Notes: generated by a model from the letters alone, not told the origin. Counted from the first letter of the stretch, positions 33,090-42,584 are shown. The stretch: DNA of 64,000 nucleotides from Streptomyces sp. NBC_00239 (GCF_036194065.1 NZ_CP108095.1:5642001-5706000); one strand, 5' to 3'. Numbers and translations: made by a program.

Positions 33090-33722
33090 TCATGTCGCGA
33101 TTCCCCGCAACACCCGGTCCACCAGAGCGTCCGCGTACGCGTGGCTGAGCGGTCCGGTGCGCAGCAGCCAGCGGTGTGTCAGCGGGCCCAGCAGCATTTC
33201 CACGGCGAGGCGGACGTCGGTGTCCGGGTCGATCCGCCCCGCCTCCCGGGCGGACCGCAGCCGCTCCTCGTACAGCGCGAGCTGCGGCATGAGGAGTTGT
33301 TCGGTGAAGCGGGCGCCGAGCTCCGGGTCGGTGGCGCCGGCGGCGGTCAGCGCGCGGGCGGGTGCCTCGTACGCCGGGTCGGTCAGTTCGTCCACGGTCG
33401 CCCGCAGCACCAGTTTGAGGTCGGCGGCGAGGTCCCCGGTGTCGGGGAAGCCGGTCCACTCGCCCTGCGCGGCCGCGTCCCCGGCCAGTGCGAGCGAGGC
33501 GTCGAGGAGGACGGCGGCCTTCGACGGCCACCAGCGGTAGATGGTCTGCTTGCCGACGCCCGCCCGGGCGGCGATGGCCTCGACGGTGAGCTTGTTGTAG
33601 CCGACCTCGCCGACGAGGGCGAGCGCGGCGTCGAGGATCGCGCGGCGGGACCGCTCACTGCGCCGGGTGGCGTCGGGGGCCTTGGGAACCTGGCCGGGAG
33701 GGGTGGAATTGGCGTCGGACAT
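33090..33722 (-). CDS. TetR-family transcriptional regulator
   Basis: 210 aa. The DNA-binding part is RRAILDAALALVGEVGYNKL with helix-turn-helix VEAIAARAGVGKQTIYRWWP, followed by a TetR_C domain (GPLTHRWLLRTGPLSHAYAD). It starts at ATG 33722 and diverges from the DDAH-type gene, so that gene or the regulator itself is the likely target. Three 18-bp direct repeats occupy the shared region. It is unlike the KstR-type regulator at 4955. Confidence 0.92.
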   Translation of the reverse strand: MSDANSTPPGQVPKAPDATRRSERSRRAILDAALALVGEVGYNKLTVEAIAARAGVGKQTIYRWWPSKAAVLLDASLALAGDAAAQGEWTGFPDTGDLAADLKLVLRATVDELTDPAYEAPARALTAAGATDPELGARFTEQLLMPQLALYEERLRSAREAGRIDPDTDVRLAVEMLLGPLTHRWLLRTGPLSHAYADALVDRVLRGIAT

Positions 33723-33833
33723 GGCGGAAAACCTAGCGCAAGGCTTCGGACTGTTCTTCGACGGGCAAACCACCCGATCAGTGCACTGTGCCGTGAGCCC
33801 CGAGGAGAGACGATTCTCTTCCTGTCTCTCCAT

Positions 33834-33887
33834 GCGATCGCCGCGATTCCTGCGATCGCCGCGATTCCTGCGATCGCTGCGATTCCT
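33834..33887. repeat. Three 18-bp direct repeats in TetR/DDAH promoter region
   Basis: The unit GCGATCGCCGCGATTCCT occurs at 33834, 33852 and, with one change, 33870. Each contains the palindrome GCGATCGC. They lie between the divergent TetR and DDAH-type starts and could be regulator-binding iterons or slippage products. Confidence 0.7.
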
Positions 33888-33931
33888 GCTTCTCTGTCTC
33901 TTCCTGGTCCGTGTCCCGTGAGGAGCCGTAC

Positions 33932-34747
33932 GTGCACCGAGACGCAACACCCCGCCGCTACCTGATGTGCCCACCCGTGCACTTCAGGGTCAGCTACTCC
34001 ATCAACCCGTGGATGGATCCGGCCAAGCCGGTGGACCTTCAGCTCGCCCTGACCCAGTGGGAGGACCTGCGCGACCGCTACCGGTCCCTCGGGCACACGG
34101 TCGAACTGCTCGACCCGAGGGCCGGGCTGCCCGACATGGTCTTCGCCGCCAACGGTGCGACCGTCGTCGACGGGCGGGTGCTCGGCGCCCGCTTCGCCTA
34201 CCCGGAGCGGGCCGCCGAGGCGGAGGCCCACCTCGAATGGTTCCGCGCGCACGGCTTCACCGACATCCACGAGCCCTCGCACATCAACGAGGGCGAGGGG
34301 GACTTCGCCGTCACCGCCACGTACCTGCTGGCCGGCCGGGGCTTCCGGTCCAGTCCGCTCTCGCACGACGAGGCGCAGGAGTTCTTCGGCCGGCCCGTCA
34401 TCGGCCTCGATCTGGTGGACCCGCGGTACTACCACCTGGACACGGCGCTGTGCGTGCTCGACGGCGACGAGGTCATGTACTACCCGCAGGCGTTCTCGCC
34501 GGGCAGCCGGGCGGTGCTGCGGCACCTGTTCCCCGACGCGCTGATCGCGACCACGGCCGATGCGGAGGCGCTCGGTCTGAACGCGGTGTCGGACGGGCGG
34601 CACGTGCTGCTGCCGCAGGCTGCCACGGGGTTGTTCGAGCCGTTGCGGGCTCGGGGCTTCGAGCCGATCGGCATGGACCTCGGGGAACTCCTCAAGGGTG
34701 GCGGCAGCGTCAAATGCTGCACCCAGGAACTCCGCCCCTGCCCCTGA
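33932..34747 (+). CDS. Dimethylargininase/amidinotransferase-fold hydrolase
   Basis: 271 aa, GTG start preceded by GAGGAGCCGTAC; GTG 33911 is a longer alternative. It belongs to the DDAH/arginine deiminase superfamily: PDMVFAANGATVVDG (substrate Asp loop), NEGEGDF (Glu), YYHLDTALCVLD (His) and the nucleophile in GGSVKCCTQEL. Such enzymes hydrolyse N-methylarginines or related guanidino compounds to citrulline or ornithine. It diverges from a TetR regulator that may sense the substrate. Confidence 0.88.
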   Translation: MHRDATPRRYLMCPPVHFRVSYSINPWMDPAKPVDLQLALTQWEDLRDRYRSLGHTVELLDPRAGLPDMVFAANGATVVDGRVLGARFAYPERAAEAEAHLEWFRAHGFTDIHEPSHINEGEGDFAVTATYLLAGRGFRSSPLSHDEAQEFFGRPVIGLDLVDPRYYHLDTALCVLDGDEVMYYPQAFSPGSRAVLRHLFPDALIATTADAEALGLNAVSDGRHVLLPQAATGLFEPLRARGFEPIGMDLGELLKGGGSVKCCTQELRPCP

Positions 34748-35137
34748 CCCCGCCCCACGGTGGTGGCGCCACGTGGTGTGGCGCCGCTTCCGGCCTTGCC
34801 GGTGCCCTGGGGGCAACCCCCGGGCCTGTCGGCGTTTGAGGCGCAACCCCCGGCCTGTCGGCGTTTGAGGCGCAACCTCCGGGCTTGTCGGCGCTGCGTG
34901 CGGCGATTCCAGCCTCGCCGGCGTTTGAGGCGCGGGGTTTGGGGCGGAGCCCCAAGACAACCCGGCTCCGCCGGGCACCGGGCTCCGCCCGGACCCGCGC
35001 CTCAAACGCCGGCGAGGCTGAGAGTTGCCCCTCGGGCAGCCGGCGGGGCTGAATATGCGCGCCACGGTCACCCGGCGAGGCCGTTGCCCCCAGGCACCCG
35101 GCGGGGCCCCAGAGCAGCGGGGGTGAGGGGTGGCTCC
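34748..35137. repeat. Palindromic repeat copy with flanking short repeats
   Basis: GTCGGCGTTTGAGGCGCAA occurs twice ahead of a full element: left arm at about 34913, GGGGCGGAGCCCC hairpin, CCGGGCTCCGCCCGG hairpin, right arm ending about 35021. Units with GCCGGCGGGGC follow. It lies between the convergent DDAH-type and Rsm22-like genes. No gene is supported. Confidence 0.75.
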
Positions 35138-36139
35138 CTAGTCTGCGGGGGGTGGGGGCCAGGGGGCGCCCCAGGCGGTGTCGCGGGCGGCTTTGTAGAG
35201 GGGGCCGTGGCGCTTGGTCACGTTGGTGCGGGTGAGGCCCTCGGACTCGGGGCCGCACAGTTCCAGCAACACCAGGCCCTTGCGGATCTGCGGCTTGCGG
35301 ATGATCCGGGCGGCGGCCGGGACCGCCGGCAGCCGCGTGGCCGCCACGTAGCTGAACTTCTCGTCCTCGTAGGCCAGGGTGCCGCCCTTCACCTGACGGT
35401 GCAGCGAGCTACGGCTGACCCGCGCCGAGAAGTGGCACCAGTCCTCGCCGGGCACGATCGGGCAGGTGCCGTCGTGCGGGCAGGGGGCCGCGACCCGCAG
35501 GCCCGCGGCGATCAACCGGTCCCGCGCCTCGCGGATGCGCAGGTACCCCTCCGGAGTGCCGGGTTCGATGATCAGCACCGTGCCGGCCTTCGCGGCGGCC
35601 TCCGCCACGACCGCGTGCCGCGCGTCCTCCGTCAGCTCGCCCAGCACGTACGAGACGGTGACGAGTTCCGCTTCGGGCACCTGGAGTCCGCTGCCGATGA
35701 CGGCCTTGCGCCACACCGCCTCGCGCAGCACCTCGGAGCCCGATGCCTCGGCCAGCTCCCGGCCCAGGGCGAGGGCCGGCTCGGCCCAGTCGAGGACCGT
35801 GGTCGCGCGCGGCCCGTCCCAGGTGGCGTCGACCGCCCAGGTCGCCGCGCCCGTGCCGCCGCCGACGTCCACGTGCGAGGCAGGCGCCCAGCCGGGCAGC
35901 GCGTCGGCGAGCCCCGCCAGCGCGGACCGTACGGCCTCGAAGGTGGCCGGCATCCGGTACGCGGCGTACGCGGCCACGTCGGAGCGGTCGCGCAGCACGG
36001 GCGCGTCGGTGGGGGTGCGCCCCCGGTAGTTGGCGATCAGCCGGTCGACGGCCTGCGCGGCCTGCTTCGGCGGGAGGCCGTCCAGCAGGCCGGCGAGCGC
36101 GGCGCGCAGTGCGTCGGCGGTGGGGGCGGAGAGGTTCAC
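35138..36139 (-). CDS. Rsm22-like ribosome-associated methyltransferase
   Basis: 333 aa, GTG start. The SAM fold is in [19 protein letters not shown] and [20 protein letters not shown]. The C-terminal half has [20 protein letters not shown] with cysteines that in Rsm22 relatives can bind a metal or cluster, then [15 protein letters not shown]. Mitochondrial Rsm22/METTL17 assists small-subunit assembly; the bacterial role is presumed to be similar. It diverges from the SDR gene. Confidence 0.87.
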   Translation of the reverse strand: MNLSAPTADALRAALAGLLDGLPPKQAAQAVDRLIANYRGRTPTDAPVLRDRSDVAAYAAYRMPATFEAVRSALAGLADALPGWAPASHVDVGGGTGAATWAVDATWDGPRATTVLDWAEPALALGRELAEASGSEVLREAVWRKAVIGSGLQVPEAELVTVSYVLGELTEDARHAVVAEAAAKAGTVLIIEPGTPEGYLRIREARDRLIAAGLRVAAPCPHDGTCPIVPGEDWCHFSARVSRSSLHRQVKGGTLAYEDEKFSYVAATRLPAVPAAARIIRKPQIRKGLVLLELCGPESEGLTRTNVTKRHGPLYKAARDTAWGAPWPPPPAD

Positions 36140-36244
36140 CCGGAGAGTTTAGTCCGTCCCGCGGCTGTCACGGACGGCTGCCGGTGCTCTCAGCTGGTGG
36201 AACGTCCCCGGCCCGGCACGGCCCGTCCCGTACATTGCCGCCCC

Positions 36245-37051
36245 ATGGACAACAGCGGGAAGAAGATCGCGGTGGTCACCGGCGCGGGCTCCGGAATCGG
36301 ACGCTCCGTCGCGGTGGCGCTGGCCGCCGCCGGCTGGTCGCTGGCCCTGGCCGGACGCCGGCCGGAACCCCTGCGGGCGACCGCCGAAGCGGCGGGCGCG
36401 GCGGCGGCCGAGGCGGTGGGCGAGGCGGCCGGGCAAGCGGTCGGCGCGGCCGAGGTGCTGTGCGTACCGGCCGACGTGAGCTCGCCGGACGACGTGGCGG
36501 CGCTGTACGCGGCGGTGCGGGAGCGCTTCGGGCGCCTGGACCTCCTCTTCAACAACGCGGGTACCTTCGGGCCCGGCGGCGTACCGGTCGAGGACCTCGG
36601 GTACGAGGACTGGCGGCAGGTCGTCGACGTCAACCTCACCGGTGCGTTCCTGTGCGCGCAGGGCGCGTTCCGGTTGATGAAGGAACAGGACCCGCAGGGC
36701 GGCCGCATCATCAACAACGGCTCCATCTCCGCCCACGTGCCGCGCCCGAACTCGATCGCGTACACCGCCACCAAGCACGCCGTCACCGGCCTGACGAAGT
36801 CCCTGTCGCTGGACGGCCGCCGCTACCGGATCGCCTGCGGCCAGATCGACATCGGCAACGCGGCCACGGACATGACCGAGCGGATGCAGAGCGGAATCCT
36901 CCAGGCGAACGGGCAGCTGGCGGTGGAGCCGGTGATGGACGCGGGGGACGTGGCGCGGACCGTGGTGCACATGGCGGGGCTTCCGCTGGAGGCGAACGTG
37001 CAGTTCGCGACGGTGATGGCCACGGCCATGCCGTACATCGGACGGGGCTGA
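36245..37051 (+). CDS. Short-chain dehydrogenase/reductase
   Basis: 268-aa Rossmann oxidoreductase. The cofactor loop is [20 protein letters not shown] with GRRPEP downstream (NADP preference likely), then FNNAGTF, the serine in [12 protein letters not shown] and the YTATK catalytic pair. An alanine-rich insert (about residues 50-70) lengthens the second helix. TACATT lies about 10 bp before the ATG with no clear ribosome site, so a leaderless transcript is possible. Substrate is unknown. Confidence 0.92.
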   Translation: MDNSGKKIAVVTGAGSGIGRSVAVALAAAGWSLALAGRRPEPLRATAEAAGAAAAEAVGEAAGQAVGAAEVLCVPADVSSPDDVAALYAAVRERFGRLDLLFNNAGTFGPGGVPVEDLGYEDWRQVVDVNLTGAFLCAQGAFRLMKEQDPQGGRIINNGSISAHVPRPNSIAYTATKHAVTGLTKSLSLDGRRYRIACGQIDIGNAATDMTERMQSGILQANGQLAVEPVMDAGDVARTVVHMAGLPLEANVQFATVMATAMPYIGRG

Positions 37052-37470
37052 CGGGCGGGGCCCCCGGCCCCCTCCAGCCTGGCCCGCGCCTGGGCCGGTC
37101 GACCCCCGGCCTCGCCGGCGCCCTGCGCCACAACTCCCGGCATCGCCGGCCCTTGGGGCGCGGCCCCGGGCTTGTCGGCGCTGCGTCCGGCAAATCCCAG
37201 CCTCGACGGCGTTTGAGGCGCGGGTCCGGGCGGAGCCCGGTGCCCGGCGGAGCCGGGTTGTCTTGGGGCTCCGCCCCAAACCCCGCGCCTCAAACGCCGG
37301 CGGGGCTGGAGGTGGTCCGGCGGGGCTGGAGGTGGTCCGGCGGGGCTGGAGGTGGTCCGGCGAGGCTGGAGGTGGTCCGGCGGGGCTGGGAGTGGTGCGG
37401 CGAGGTTGGAAGTGGTGCGGCGGGCCTCAAGGGGGTGCGCGGGAATGTGGGGTGACCGTGGTCGGTTGCC
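37052..37470. repeat. Palindromic repeat followed by six 20-bp tandem units
   Basis: A full repeat copy runs from about 37199 to 37313. Its right edge is amplified as six 20-bp units CGGGGCTGGAGGTGGTCCGG-like at 37301, 37321, 37341, 37361, 37381 and 37401, the last two diverged. The array ends about 50 bp before the PhzF start, so it may affect that promoter. Confidence 0.75.
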
Positions 37471-38355
37471 ATGATCATGACCTTTACTGACGTGCTGCGT
37501 TACACCGCGTTTTCCTCGGACCCCGAGGGCGGCAACCCCGCCGGGGTGGTCCTCGACGCGACCGCGCTCGACGCCGCCGCGATGCTGCGGATCGCCGCGG
37601 ACCTGGGCTACAGCGAGACCGCGTTCCTGACGCCCCGGCCCGACGGCGGCGACGGGCCGGGCGGGCGGGGGTTCGGCGTGCGGTACTTCAGCCCCAAGGC
37701 GGAGGTGCCGTTCTGCGGGCACGCCACCGTGGCCGCCGCCATCGCGGTCGCCGAGCGCACCGGCCCCGGCGACCTGGTCTTCGTGACCTCCGTCGGCGAG
37801 GTTCCGGTCACCGTGGCCCGTACGGCGGACGGGCGGCTGCGCGCCACCCTGACCAGCGTGCCGCCGAAGGTCGAGGACATCGACCCGGCCGACCTCGCCG
37901 AGGCCCTTGCCGCGCTGGACTGGGCGGCCGCCGACCTCGACCCGGCGCTGCCGCCCCGGATCGCCTTCGCGGGCGCGCGCCACCTGGTGCTCGGCGCGGG
38001 TACGCGGGCGCGGCTCGCGGATCTCGCGTACGACTTCGGGCGGCTGGAGGCGTTGATGCTGCGGCTGGACCTGACGACGCTGCAGCTGGTGCATCGCGTC
38101 GGGGCGACGGACTTCGACGTACGGGATCCCTTCCCGGTGGGCGGGGTCGTGGAGGACCCGGCCACGGGGGCGGCGGCTGCGGCGTTCGGGGCGTATGCGC
38201 GGGAGTTGGGGCTGGTGGACGCGGACGCGGACTCGGTGCTCACGCTTCGGCAGGGCGTGGACATGGGGCGGCCCGGTGTCCTTACCGTCGAACTCCGTGC
38301 GGGTGACCCCCGCATCCGTGTCTCCGGCGAAGGCACCGCCATCCCCACCACCTGA
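37471..38355 (+). CDS. PhzF-family isomerase/epimerase
   Basis: 294 aa. The fold is the diaminopimelate-epimerase-like double barrel of PhzF: SDPEGGNPAGVVLDA, GYSETAFL with the catalytic glutamate, RYFSPKAEVPFCGHATVAA and EDPATGAAAAAFGAYA. PhzF itself isomerises a phenazine precursor; most relatives have unknown small-molecule substrates. No phenazine genes are nearby. ATG 37471 is used, with ATG 37477 an equal alternative because no clear ribosome site is present. Confidence 0.9.
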   Translation: MIMTFTDVLRYTAFSSDPEGGNPAGVVLDATALDAAAMLRIAADLGYSETAFLTPRPDGGDGPGGRGFGVRYFSPKAEVPFCGHATVAAAIAVAERTGPGDLVFVTSVGEVPVTVARTADGRLRATLTSVPPKVEDIDPADLAEALAALDWAAADLDPALPPRIAFAGARHLVLGAGTRARLADLAYDFGRLEALMLRLDLTTLQLVHRVGATDFDVRDPFPVGGVVEDPATGAAAAAFGAYARELGLVDADADSVLTLRQGVDMGRPGVLTVELRAGDPRIRVSGEGTAIPTT

Positions 38356-38788
38356 CCCGCCCGGCCGTCGGCCCGCCCCGGCCGTCGCCGTCCCCGAGGC
38401 CTTGCCCTTGCCCTGGGGGCGCGCCCCCAGCCCTGCCGGTGCCCTGGGGTGCAACATCCAGCCTCGCCGGCGTTTGAGGCGCGGGGTTTGGGGCGGAGCC
38501 CCAAGACTGCAACCCGGCTCCGCCGGCCACCGGGCTCCGCCCGGACCCGCTCCTCAAGCGCCGGAGGGGCTGAGTGGCGCGGGGTTGCCGGGCTCTGCCC
38601 GGGCCCGCTCCTCAAGCGCCGGAGGGGCTGGGTATTGCCGCCGAGGCTGAAGGCGCCCCCCGGGCAGCCGGTGGGGCTGAAGGTGCCCCCGGGCAGCCGC
38701 CGAGGCTGAAGGTGCGCCGCGGGCAGTCGGTGGGGCTGGGAGTTGCTGCCCGGACTGGATGGCGCGCCCCGGCGTGTTTACTGGTGGG
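38356..38788. repeat. Palindromic repeat copy and degenerate tail units
   Basis: A full element spans about 38458-38573 (left arm GCCTCGCCGGCGTTTGAGG, right arm CTCAAGCGCCGGAGGGGCTG), with a second right arm at about 38610-38632. Units ending GCTGAAGGTGC and GGGCAGCC repeat to about 38745. No gene is supported before the acetyltransferase start at 38789. Confidence 0.7.
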
Positions 38789-39370
38789 ATGCGGGTCGTG
38801 CGGTGGGTTGAGGGCGGGGTGCCGGCGGGGTTGCGGCGGCAGGTGCTGGAGCTGCAGGACGACGCCTGGCCGCCCCCGGGCGGCATCGCGTCCGACGGGC
38901 CGAGCCACGACCCCCTGCTGCACCCCGTCTCGCTGCTGCTCGTCGACGACACCGGCACCGTGCTGGCCGCCCTCGACCTGCTCCACAAGGAGCTCCGGCA
39001 CGCCGGGCACGGTTACCGCGTGGCGGGGCTGAGCACCGTGGTCACCCGTGCGGCGGTCCGCGGCCGCGGACACGGGCGCAGGCTGGTCACCGAGGCCCGC
39101 GCGGTGCTGGCCGCCGACCCGGCGGTGGACCTGGCGCTGTTCACCTGCGACCGCCCCCTGGTCCCGTTCTACGCGGCGGCCGGCTGGGCCGAGGTGCCCG
39201 GCGCGGTCCTGGTCGGCGGCACCGCCGAGGACCCCTTCCCCAGCGACGCGCCCGGCTTCGACAAGGCCGTCATGGGCGGCTTCTTCTCGGAGCGGGCCCG
39301 CGCGCACCGCGCGGACTTCCCGGACAGCCGGATCGCCCTCCACCCCGGCACCGTCGATCGGTTGTGGTGA
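38789..39370 (+). CDS. GNAT-family N-acetyltransferase
   Basis: 193 aa. The acetyl-CoA binding motif A is VVTRAAVRGRGHGRRLVTEA, followed by LALFTCDRPLVPFYAAAGW, the usual motif B and final strand. ATG 38789 is preferred to 38759 because the latter lies in repeat DNA. The acceptor is unknown. It reads convergently toward the lipoprotein of the iron region. Confidence 0.88.
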   Translation: MRVVRWVEGGVPAGLRRQVLELQDDAWPPPGGIASDGPSHDPLLHPVSLLLVDDTGTVLAALDLLHKELRHAGHGYRVAGLSTVVTRAAVRGRGHGRRLVTEARAVLAADPAVDLALFTCDRPLVPFYAAAGWAEVPGAVLVGGTAEDPFPSDAPGFDKAVMGGFFSERARAHRADFPDSRIALHPGTVDRLW

Positions 39371-39391
39371 CCACGGGCGGCGGCGCCGCCT

Positions 39392-40390
39392 TCACGCGCC
39401 CTTGGCCGCGATCAGTCCGTTCGTGCGGCTGAGGAACAGCACCCGGGCCTCCGGACGCCCGGCCGGCGGGACCGTCACGGCCTGCGCCGACACCATCTCG
39501 CGGATCAGGGTGTCGGTGGAGGTGCCCGTCATGATCGCCTTCACCGTGTCGTTCAGCGGCAGCTTCGGATTCTTCACCGACCTGTCCAGCTTCATCTGCT
39601 CGAAGTGGCGCGAGGCGAAGAAGACCAGCGCCCCGCCGTCCTTGGTCCGCAGCCCCACCGGCGCGTACGAGCCGGTGTCGGCGGGCTGGTCCAGGTACTG
39701 GGTGGTGAAGCCGGGGCGGTAGGCGTCCCGGGCCCGTACGGCCCGCCGCCCGGTGGTGTGGGTGCCCGGCGCGAAGCCGTTCGGCACCCCGTCCGACAGG
39801 TAGCGCCCGTAGCGCTTGCTCAGCTCGCCCACCGGTATGGAGAGGTCACGGGCCTGCGGGTCGACGGGCTCGGCCCAGCCGTCCTTGTCGGTCTTGAAGA
39901 CGGGCATCGTGCCGGCCGCGAGGTTCAGCACGTAGGTGACCTTCCAGGGCCGGTCCGTCGCCTCCTTGTTGAAGACGAGCGCGACCCGCCGGTCGGCCTT
40001 GTCCGTGCCCTCGTCCCGGTTGCTGTCGGCGTCGGCCACGAACCAGCGCGGCCAGCCGGCCTTCTTCGGGATCACGAATTTGGTGTCGGTGAGCTCCAGC
40101 GGCTTGAAGTCCGGGTTCCCGCCCGGCTTCGCCACCCGACCGGCCCGCAGACTGGCCTTGCGCCGGTCCCCGTAGGGACCGGCGACGACCGAGTCGATCA
40201 GCTTCGCGTCGTAGGCCTGCTCGGCCCGGTTGTAGGTGGCGAGGAAGGCCTTCAGCGTCTGTGCGGCCTCAGCCCTGGACGCCGTCGGTACCGGGGTTTC
40301 CTCGCCCCGCACCGTCGTGCACCCGCTCGCCGTCAACGCCAGCACCGTCAGTGCCGCCGTCATGACCGCCGACTGCCTCAGCCTGCTCAT
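39392..40390 (-). CDS. Lipoprotein downstream of efeU
   Basis: 332 aa. The signal peptide SAVMTAALTVLALTASGC ends in a lipobox (TASGC), so the protein is likely membrane-anchored outside. The body is mixed with WPRWFVADADSNRD, RVALVFNKEATDRPWKVTYV and LVFFASRHFEQM. It resembles conserved Streptomyces proteins of unknown function. Its start codon lies 122 bp inside the 3' part of efeU in another frame, so translation is coupled to efeU and it probably belongs to the iron operon. Confidence 0.8.
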   Translation of the reverse strand: MSRLRQSAVMTAALTVLALTASGCTTVRGEETPVPTASRAEAAQTLKAFLATYNRAEQAYDAKLIDSVVAGPYGDRRKASLRAGRVAKPGGNPDFKPLELTDTKFVIPKKAGWPRWFVADADSNRDEGTDKADRRVALVFNKEATDRPWKVTYVLNLAAGTMPVFKTDKDGWAEPVDPQARDLSIPVGELSKRYGRYLSDGVPNGFAPGTHTTGRRAVRARDAYRPGFTTQYLDQPADTGSYAPVGLRTKDGGALVFFASRHFEQMKLDRSVKNPKLPLNDTVKAIMTGTSTDTLIREMVSAQAVTVPPAGRPEARVLFLSRTNGLIAAKGA

Positions 40391-41228
40391 GGCTACTCTT
40401 CTGCCCCTTCGCCCCCACCGATCGCCGTCCGAACCCTACCGGGGCCAGGAACAGGGCGAGCGCCGGGACCAGGTAGAGCGCCCACACCGTCACCTGGAGC
40501 ACGGTCGGGTCCGGCTGGAAGTTGAACGTGCCCTTCAGCAGCGTCCCGTACCAGCTGTCCGGCGGGATCGTGGCGCTGATGTCGAACGCCTTGTCCTGCA
40601 GGCCGCCGACGAAGTCCGCCTCCTGCAGATCGTGCACGCCGTACGCGAGCACACCCGCGGCGACGACGACCAGCATCCCGCCGGTCCACGTGAAGAACTT
40701 GGCCAGATTGATCTTCAGCGCGCCGCGGTAGAACAGCCAGCCCAGCACGACCGCGGAGGCGATGCCGAGCAGCGCCCCGGTCAGCGGCGCGTTGCCGTCG
40801 CCCGCCGCCCGCACCGAACCCCACACGAACAGCGAGGTCTCGATGCCCTCCCGGCCGACGGCCAGGAACGCGGTGGCGACCAGCGCGCCCGTGCCCATGG
40901 CCAGCGCCGCGTCCAGCTTGCCGTGCAGTTCGGCCTTCAGGTGCCGCGCGGTGCGCTTCATCCAGAAGACCATCCACGTCACCAGGCCCACCGAGATGAT
41001 CGACAGACTGCCGCCGATCAGCTCCTGCGCCTTGAACGTGAGCTCGTGGGTGCCCCAGGTCAGCACCGCGCCGAAGCCCAGGCTGAGGGCGCAGGCGATG
41101 CCCACGCCCGCCCAGAGGGCCGGCAGCCGGCCCTTGTGGCCGGTCTTGACCAGGTAGGCGACGAGGATGCAGACGACGAGGCTGGCCTCGAGCCCCTCGC
41201 GCAGGCCGATCAGATAATTGCTGAACAC
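40269..41228 (-). CDS. efeU: Ferrous iron permease EfeU (FTR1 family)
   Basis: 319-aa integral membrane iron transporter with about seven hydrophobic segments. The two iron-binding REXXE motifs are visible: REGLE at residues 10-14 and REGIE in TAFLAVGREGIETSLFVW. The C-terminus is a polar His/Gly/Asp tail (SSHEQAEAVGGHDGG). Together with EfeO and EfeB it forms the EfeUOB elemental-iron uptake system. The tail overlaps the start of the lipoprotein by 122 bp. It follows efeB by 19 bp in the same direction. Confidence 0.95.
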   Translation of the reverse strand: MFSNYLIGLREGLEASLVVCILVAYLVKTGHKGRLPALWAGVGIACALSLGFGAVLTWGTHELTFKAQELIGGSLSIISVGLVTWMVFWMKRTARHLKAELHGKLDAALAMGTGALVATAFLAVGREGIETSLFVWGSVRAAGDGNAPLTGALLGIASAVVLGWLFYRGALKINLAKFFTWTGGMLVVVAAGVLAYGVHDLQEADFVGGLQDKAFDISATIPPDSWYGTLLKGTFNFQPDPTVLQVTVWALYLVPALALFLAPVGFGRRSVGAKGQKSSHEQAEAVGGHDGGTDGAGVDGERVHDGAGRGNPGTDGVQG

Positions 41229-41247
41229 GCTGTGTCCTCCGCGTCCG

Positions 41248-42564
41248 CTACGAGAACAGCGCCCGGCCCCACCAGTCGCCCGTGTCGCGGACGCCCGGCG
41301 GGACGGCGAAGAGTGCCGAACCCACGTGCTGGATGTATTCGTTCAGTACGTCGTGGCGGGCCAGCCGGCGCTGCACCGGGATGAAGCCCTTGCGCACGTC
41401 GCGCTGGTACGCGAGGAAGAACAGGCCAGCGTCGAGCCGGCCCAGGCCGTCGGTGCCGTCCGTGAAGGAGTAGCCGCGGCGCAGGATGGTGGCGCCGTCG
41501 TTGGTGTCCGGGTGCGCGAGACGGACGTGCGCCTCCGGCTTCATCGCCTTCAGGAACGGCTCGTCGCGCTCCTTGGACTTGCCGACCGGCGCGCCCTCGG
41601 CCTTGTCCCGGCCGAAGATGTCCTCCTGCTCCTGGAGCGGAGTGCGGTCCCACGTCTCGATGTTCATCCGGATCCGGCGGGCCACCAGGTACGAGCCGCC
41701 CGCCATCCACGCCGAGGCGCCCGGGGCGTCCTTGGGGGAGACCCAGACGTGCTTCTCCAGGGCCTCGGTGTCGGTGCCCGAGACGTTCCGGGTGCCGTCC
41801 CTGAAGCCCATCATGTTGCGGGGGGTCTGCTCGTCCGGCGTGGTCGAGGAGGTCTTGCCGAAGCCGAGCTGCGACCAGCGCATCACGACCTTGCCGAAGC
41901 CGATGCGGGCCAGCTGGCGGATCGCGTGCACCGCGACCTGCGGGTCGTCCGCGCACGCCTGCACGCAGATGTCGCCGCCGGAGCGGTTCGGGTCCAGGTT
42001 GTCGCCCGGGAACAGCTCCAGGTCGACCAGCGCGTCCGGCCGCCGGTCCTCCAGGCCGAACCGGCCCTTCGCGAACAGCGAGGCGCCGAAACCGACCGTC
42101 AGCGTCAGCCGGGACGGCTTGAGGCCGAGGGCCTCGCCGGTGTCGTCCGGCGGGGCCTCCGGCAGACCGCCGACCGCGCCCTCGCCGACCGGCAGGCCCG
42201 CGGCCATCCGCTCGGCGGCCCGCGTCCACTCCTTCAGGAGCGCCACCAGCTCGGCGCGGTCCTTGGTCTTCACGTCGAACGAGGCGAAGTGCAGCCGGTC
42301 CTGGACCGCGGTGGCGATCCCGGCCTGGTGCGCGCCGTGGAAGGGCACCGCGGCACCCGTCAGGGCGGCGGGCACCGGGTCGGAGCCGCCGGTGAGGGCG
42401 GCCACCGAACCGCCCGCGGCGGCGGCGCCGAGCGCGAGGCCCGCGCCGCCCCAGCCCAGCACGGACCGGCGCGAGGGTGCAGCAGCGGACCCGGCAGGCG
42501 CGCCGGCGGTCCCGGCGTCCACTGCGGTCCCGGCGTTCTCGGGCTGTTCAGGCTTCTCGGACAT
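41248..42564 (-). CDS. efeB: Deferrochelatase/DyP-type peroxidase EfeB
   Basis: 438-aa secreted heme peroxidase. A Tat signal with twin arginines is present (SRRSVLGWGGAGLALGAAAA). The DyP GXXDG motif is in MMGFRDGTRNVSG, and the heme region includes WMAGGSYLVARRIRMNIETW. EfeB oxidises ferrous iron or releases iron from heme for EfeU. It sits between efeO and efeU; gaps of 19-20 bp indicate one operon. Confidence 0.94.
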   Translation of the reverse strand: MSEKPEQPENAGTAVDAGTAGAPAGSAAAPSRRSVLGWGGAGLALGAAAAGGSVAALTGGSDPVPAALTGAAVPFHGAHQAGIATAVQDRLHFASFDVKTKDRAELVALLKEWTRAAERMAAGLPVGEGAVGGLPEAPPDDTGEALGLKPSRLTLTVGFGASLFAKGRFGLEDRRPDALVDLELFPGDNLDPNRSGGDICVQACADDPQVAVHAIRQLARIGFGKVVMRWSQLGFGKTSSTTPDEQTPRNMMGFRDGTRNVSGTDTEALEKHVWVSPKDAPGASAWMAGGSYLVARRIRMNIETWDRTPLQEQEDIFGRDKAEGAPVGKSKERDEPFLKAMKPEAHVRLAHPDTNDGATILRRGYSFTDGTDGLGRLDAGLFFLAYQRDVRKGFIPVQRRLARHDVLNEYIQHVGSALFAVPPGVRDTGDWWGRALFS

Positions 42565-42584
42565 GTCGTCGCCTCCTTCGTGAA

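Noticed and set aside
37471..38355. Phenazine biosynthesis locus
   Set aside because: Only PhzF-like proteins are present, and this family is widespread outside phenazine clusters; no phzA-E or phzG neighbours exist.
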